In this document: positions 59,551 through 64,000 of the stretch, one piece after another
How positions within the stretch are numbered: the stretch's first letter is position 1
How the letters are laid out: each line of letters starts with the position of its first letter
NCBI RefSeq assembly: GCF_020520425.1
Contig: NC_079487.1
Location: 129,974,385 to 130,038,384 of the forward strand
Reading direction: 5' to 3'
DNA length: 64,000 nucleotides
From: Spinacia oleracea
Lineage: Eukaryota > Streptophyta > Magnoliopsida > Caryophyllales > Amaranthaceae
Program-made: the position numbers and the translations under genes
The notes under the pieces: generated by a model
Told to the model about the DNA's origin: nothing
The model's database searches: none
The model's input: only the letters and a program-made list of their open reading frames with translations

Positions 59551-59844
59551 ATGTTAAATCACCTGAATCAGTCGCAGTTACATCAAGTTACTGGTCTACT
59601 TAATCCATGAGTCTTGGGCTGCTGCTGGGCCCATCCCAGAAAAACCCCGTTCAGGTCTTAATGCATGTACCTTATCATTAGCCAAGGAAAAATGCTTCTA
59701 GCTGGATGCTTTACCAGCTATCAAGTAATGATCGAAATGATGTACATCAGTACATCTGTACATGTCCCTAGATATGTACTCCTCTTCTCCGTATGAATTA
59801 CGGAGTATATATGTCCCGTAGGAGGATTTATGATGTTTTGTAAT

Positions 59845-60022
59845 TAAAGGTTTGTTATATTCACTTGATTTTCACTTATTTTTTCTGAATTTATTTTATT
59901 GGAACTTATTAGAACTTATTTTAGTTATAAATTGTACTTGGTCAGTCCTACTTTTATAGAATTGTCTAAGCTTATTTTTCTTAAAATAAGTGAAAAATAA
60001 GGTGAACAGAATAGAGTCTAAG
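59845..60022. mobile_element. MITE-like foldback, CACTTATTTT family, copy 3
   Basis: The left side is TTATATTCACTTGATTTTCA. The right side, reversed, is GACTCTATTCTGTTCACCTT followed by ATTTTTCACTTATTTT. It belongs with the copies at 5160 and 27463. Confidence 0.55.
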
Positions 60023-60862
60023 GAGACACTCTTACATGCCAAGGGATTAATTAAAGGTCAGAATCTTGATTTACTTGCCAAAGACGAGACTTGATACCAG
60101 GACCTTCTACATGATATATCTAGGGACATTACTACATCTACTCACTTGATAGATAATTCATAATTTATAGAACATTACAAAATAATTATTAAAGGTGATG
60201 TGGATTCCACCGCCACTACTCTCTATTAGTGATGACTAGTTTACCCGATGAATAAACATAGTTAATTTTTTCCTTTGTCTAGTGGCAACTAAACTAGAAA
60301 ATACGTACTCCGTACAAGAAAAGGGGGGAAATATATGACATGCATCCATGAATATTTAAATGAGACCCATTTGCAACAATATTTTCAAGAATAAAAAGGA
60401 GTCCCATTTGCAATATGTGTAAATTAAATGAAATCAGAAACTAGTGCATACAAGATAATTATTCTTGCTTTCTTTTTGTTAGACGATCAACTTTCTCTTT
60501 ATTATTAAAGGGATGGAGGAGATAAACTGATCTAGCCTTAGCTTCTCGTTATAAAGATGGATCACTTCTTACGGCTTATAAAACACTACACTTCCCTTTC
60601 TTTTTCAAGTCTTACTAGTATGTCCTTAATATATTGATGTGGCAGACAAAGGGTATGTGGCCTGATAAATTGATAATATGACAACTAATTTCAGCTAACT
60701 ATTTGATATCACATTGTTTATCTCAATGAACAATGTGATTTCAATTCAAAGGAACTATATCTTATTAGCTTATTCATCAAGTGACTTATAAATTAAGGCC
60801 GTAATTAACGAAACTAAAAATATATGTTTACATGATAATTAATTTCGAACAAAAGAAGATAA

Positions 60863-61582
60863 TGTTGGGAGATAATGTTGGAAGATCTCATTGGGAAACT
60901 CAAAGAAAAAAATGTAAAATAAGAGAATCCCGCATTGGAAAAACTCATCATATTCTCTTTGTTTATTAATTGGGGTGTGGGTGTAACTCTCGTTTCATAA
61001 AGTGTGTGAGTGGTATGGGTGAACACAACACATGCGCGTCGGGCCGGGCTTGGGCCTTGGGAATGCGGTTCGCGGGCGTGGGGTGAGTTTTGTGGGTCTT
61101 ACCTATTCTTTTTGGTACCAGACTGTTTTGGTTAAGTCCTTGTTACGAGAACCTGTATTGATTACGTAACTGTGGGATTAATTAACCTTAATGATGTCCA
61201 TTACAACATTAATATATTATTTATGTCCGTTTTTTGGTCGTTACAATTTTCATTGTTCCAGTTGTTTATGACTGTTGCTCTCCTCAATTCTGATTACTTA
61301 ATCAAAATTTCGGTATAATCAAGCACATTTCCAGAAAAATACAAACACACATTCTTTCACGGTTTTGGGCATGTGTTCTGATCGACTCCATCCGATTTTG
61401 TGAGTGCACACAAAGTCGGCGTTGCGCTAATCCTGAAGGGTGACCGCATTCTGTTCTACTAATTCAGGAGGTAGCGTGGAATCGTCTTTTAGGACAATGA
61501 GTGTCTACGACGTAACAATTATTTATCCACCACTTAGTTCATCAACCAGATAAGTTTGTTCTAACTTCGTATTATCACAACA
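60863..61582 (+). mobile_element. Solo LTR (Copia-like) with GATAA target duplication
   Basis: It starts TGTTGGGAGATAATGTTGGA and has ATCCCGCATTGGAAAAACTC shortly after, a pattern common in plant Copia LTRs. It ends TATTATCACAACA. GATAA flanks both sides (60858-60862 and 61583-61587). The start could also be 60876, which is again preceded by GATAA. Length is about 720 bp and no internal domain is present. Confidence 0.75.
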
Positions 61583-62099
61583 GATAATACGAGTAATAAA
61601 TGATGGGTGAAACTATGAAAGTGATCGAAGTAGCAGGTATAAGGAAATGGTGCATAATGGAGTACAATAAATGTAGAATGGAGTAACAAGTTACAAACAA
61701 AGATGGGCATCGCACTTACCCCAAGAAGATTAAAAACAAATCAACTGGATCCCCCACCCCACCCTAGCTACTCCCCTCTCTTCATAATTCAATAATTCAT
61801 ACTCTATCTTATCTTTTTATCTTTTTTTTTCCCCTTCTTCATCTTCTTCATCTAGCTTTTGTGGGGTATGATTTTTGAGAACTCCCAGAAAAATATTACA
61901 CCCATGCATGTTCACCAGTGAGTTTCGTACGCAGTTCGTATCAAAATGCGTACTCTTAAGTCTTAATTTTGTGCATGGGAGGAACATTATTCATAGGACT
62001 AGCTCCAATCCCTAGTAACCGTACGCCTTAACTCACATCATTACAGATCCAAGTTCTTTACATTTTGCAATATAAGTTTATAGTAGCTATTACCTAATA

Positions 62100-62414
62100 C
62101 TCCCTCCGTCCCGGAATACTTGACCTGTTTTCCTTATCGGGCCGTCCCTTAATACTTGACCTGTTTCTAAAAATGGAAATATTCTAACAATATTATATTA
62201 TTTCTCACTCCACCCCTATTAACCCACCTACTCCCTAAAATAATTAAAAATTCAACCCCTACTCTCCCCAACCCCACCTCTTAACACATTTCCCACTAAC
62301 TACATTAAAATAATACCCACTATTAACTACTACCTATTAAATTAAATAAGTCAATTCAAGTACCTTAAACTCTATGCCGGTCAAACCGAGTCCAGCATTC
62401 CGGGACGGAGGGAG
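62100..62414 (-). mobile_element. Stowaway MITE, reverse member of an inverted pair
   Basis: The ends are CTCCCTCCGTCCCGGAATAC and GCATTCCGGGACGGAGGGAG, with TA on both sides (62098-62099 and 62415-62416). Read on the minus strand its interior (GGTTTGACCGGCATAGAGTT) lines up with the next element. Length is 315 bp. Confidence 0.9.
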
Positions 62415-62584
62415 TACAAAAAATATAACCGTATATTCTTATTAATATATACGAATTGAAGTACATAACATTATCATGTGTAATTTTTTTTAAATTTATA
62501 TCAGTATATACTTTCGTAATCTCAATTTTTTCTAATATTTTTTCATACGAAATTAAATACGTTAATGGTTGAACGGATGCAGTA

Positions 62585-62911
62585 CTCCCTCCGTCCCTTA
62601 ATACTCGCACCAGTTTGACCGGTGCGGAGTTTAAGACATTTGAATTGACTGTATTAATTTAATGGGTGTTAGTTGATAGCGGAGTATTTTTTTTAATATA
62701 GTTAGTGGGAAATGTGTAAGGGGTAGAGAGTAGTGATGGGAGTGTGAATTTTTAAATGATTTTTTTGTAGGAAGTAGGGGTGTAGGTGGGGTAGTAGGTA
62801 AGTGTGAGAAATAATATAATATTGGTAAACTTTTTCATTTATAGAAGCGGTGCAAGTATTAAGGAACGGCCCGAAAAAGAAAGCGGTGCGAGTATTAAGG
62901 GACGGAGAGAG
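62585..62911 (+). mobile_element. Stowaway MITE, forward member of an inverted pair
   Basis: The ends are CTCCCTCCGTCCCTTAATAC and GTATTAAGGGACGGAGAGAG, with TA at 62583-62584 and 62912-62913. A GCGGTGC(A/G)AGTATTAAGG(A/G)A block is duplicated near the right end. Length is 327 bp. It belongs to the same family as the elements at 62100 and 24987. Confidence 0.9.
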
Positions 62912-62913
62912 TA

Positions 62914-64000
62914 TATCTTTATGTTGCTTATGAATACAAATGACTATAGTTGCCATTTGGAGCTTAGGATCGAACCTTTATCTTCTCCGATGAGCTCCCA
63001 AGGACAACCACCATGTACGTATTATGCCCAAGACTTTAACCAAAACTAAATACTAGTAACGTAGTTAGTAACTTAGTACTACCCCCGTACGTTCTAATAT
63101 GCAACATTTCTTTTTGCACGTCAACACATTTTTTTGACATTAATGTCTTTAAATGCATATGAGTACAAATTATATAAAGATGATGTTTGGAATCCTCGCA
63201 TTGATACGAATTTAACAAGATCTTATATGACTATGTTTTTTCTTACGTACACAACGGTGAAAGGAATATTGTCAAAATTAATTGATGAATAATGTTAAAA
63301 TGAGAAATAATACATATATTGTGAAATGAATGTAGTATGAAATTACGTACAAGTACTATTAAATAAAAGTAGATAGACATTTTATTATTATTTGGGGTAC
63401 GAACTACAAAGGAACTTAGTACGGAGTACTCCACTAGTCCACTAGTTCGTATAAACAGATGTAAATATTGGTAAGTACATTGTACCATTTCTATATTTTT
63501 TTGTACGTGGAACTGGGGACTGTTTTTCCTTTTCTTTCTTTCGCAGTTTAGTAATCATAACTATACCTACTCCAAAGAGATCTAGTGAAGAAACATCCAA
63601 TCCTCACCGTTAAGGTTGTTCCATCACTAAACATAAAGGCTACGGCTTTTGGAGGCGAGATTCGATCTCAGGTTATGGATATCAAACTATAAGATCAAGT
63701 GTTTAATTTTAAACAGTCTCATAACCTATTTCATGTATGTTTACGTGTTTGGGCATGTATACAAGCACGATAATGTCAGAAGGTATATGGATATAAAATA
63801 AATATTTTAAACTACGTTAATTGACATCCGCATGCATTAAGACATTAGAGTGAGAGATTAATCAAAAAATATTTCTATGACTTGTGATTAAAAAAAGCTC
63901 TTATTTCAGAAGACAGCATTATTTGGGTCCTGTTTGGGAGACATTAAATGCTCCGAAGCTGGCATCTTTCAAGGGTACACATTATATATACCCCCCTTTC
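62914..64000. other. Right-edge stretch, no gene within the window
   Basis: No coding frame is supported. TATATATAC at about 63985-63993, close to the edge, could be a core promoter of a gene starting beyond the window. This is weak. Confidence 0.3.

Overview
The window is nuclear DNA from a flowering plant. It has split genes with GT-AG introns, plant-type protein families, long AT-rich spacers and many small transposons (Stowaway, Tourist/Harbinger, CACTA and Helitron types, SINEs, solo LTRs). The 9-base word TACGGAGTA and its complement recur dozens of times. From memory this word is common in Amaranthaceae/Chenopodiaceae (Caryophyllales: beet, spinach, quinoa, amaranth), so I suspect that group; the sequence alone does not prove it.

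Layout. 1-10.2 kb: two tandem minus-strand genes for plant GTP cyclohydrolase I (first step of the folate pterin branch). One is complete (10151-5836, 2 exons, 458 aa). The other shows only its first exon (1556-1352) and runs off the left edge. 16.0-17.8 kb: a 3-exon plus-strand gene for a 146-aa His/Pro-rich protein with a conserved-looking acidic and basic C-terminus, function unknown. 18.3-24.8 kb: a complete 9-exon minus-strand cyclin C gene (252 aa), the partner of CDK8 in the Mediator kinase module. 25-30 kb: nested transposons, a solo LTR and a SINE. 30.5-32.6 kb: a complete CYP82-like cytochrome P450 gene (2 exons, 535 aa). 33.6-48.5 kb: a tandem array of intronless UGT79-type (group A) glycosyltransferases. 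It holds three intact genes (462, 472 and 472 aa), one truncated and frameshifted copy, and a ghost unit in which promoter-like and 3'-flank-like sequence remain without a gene. The units are segmental duplications that share their flanks. 49 kb: two possible exons of an unrecognised minus-strand gene. 50.97-54.08 kb: a 3.1-kb nested transposon, a Harbinger-type shell holding a second element with a GC-rich island and about 1.1 kb of 21-bp minisatellite. 54-64 kb: no convincing gene, but two solo LTRs, hAT-like and other MITEs, and two related Stowaway elements in opposite orientation.

How the genes relate. The P450 beside the UGT array could form a small specialised-metabolism cluster (oxidation followed by sugar transfer, possibly sugar-on-sugar). 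This is inferred from position and family only. The GTP cyclohydrolase pair and cyclin C are housekeeping genes with no evident link to it. The most unusual structures are the ghost UGT unit, the nested minisatellite element and the Helitron-in-Stowaway composite.

All splice sites and element borders were read by eye; none was confirmed by transcript or database.
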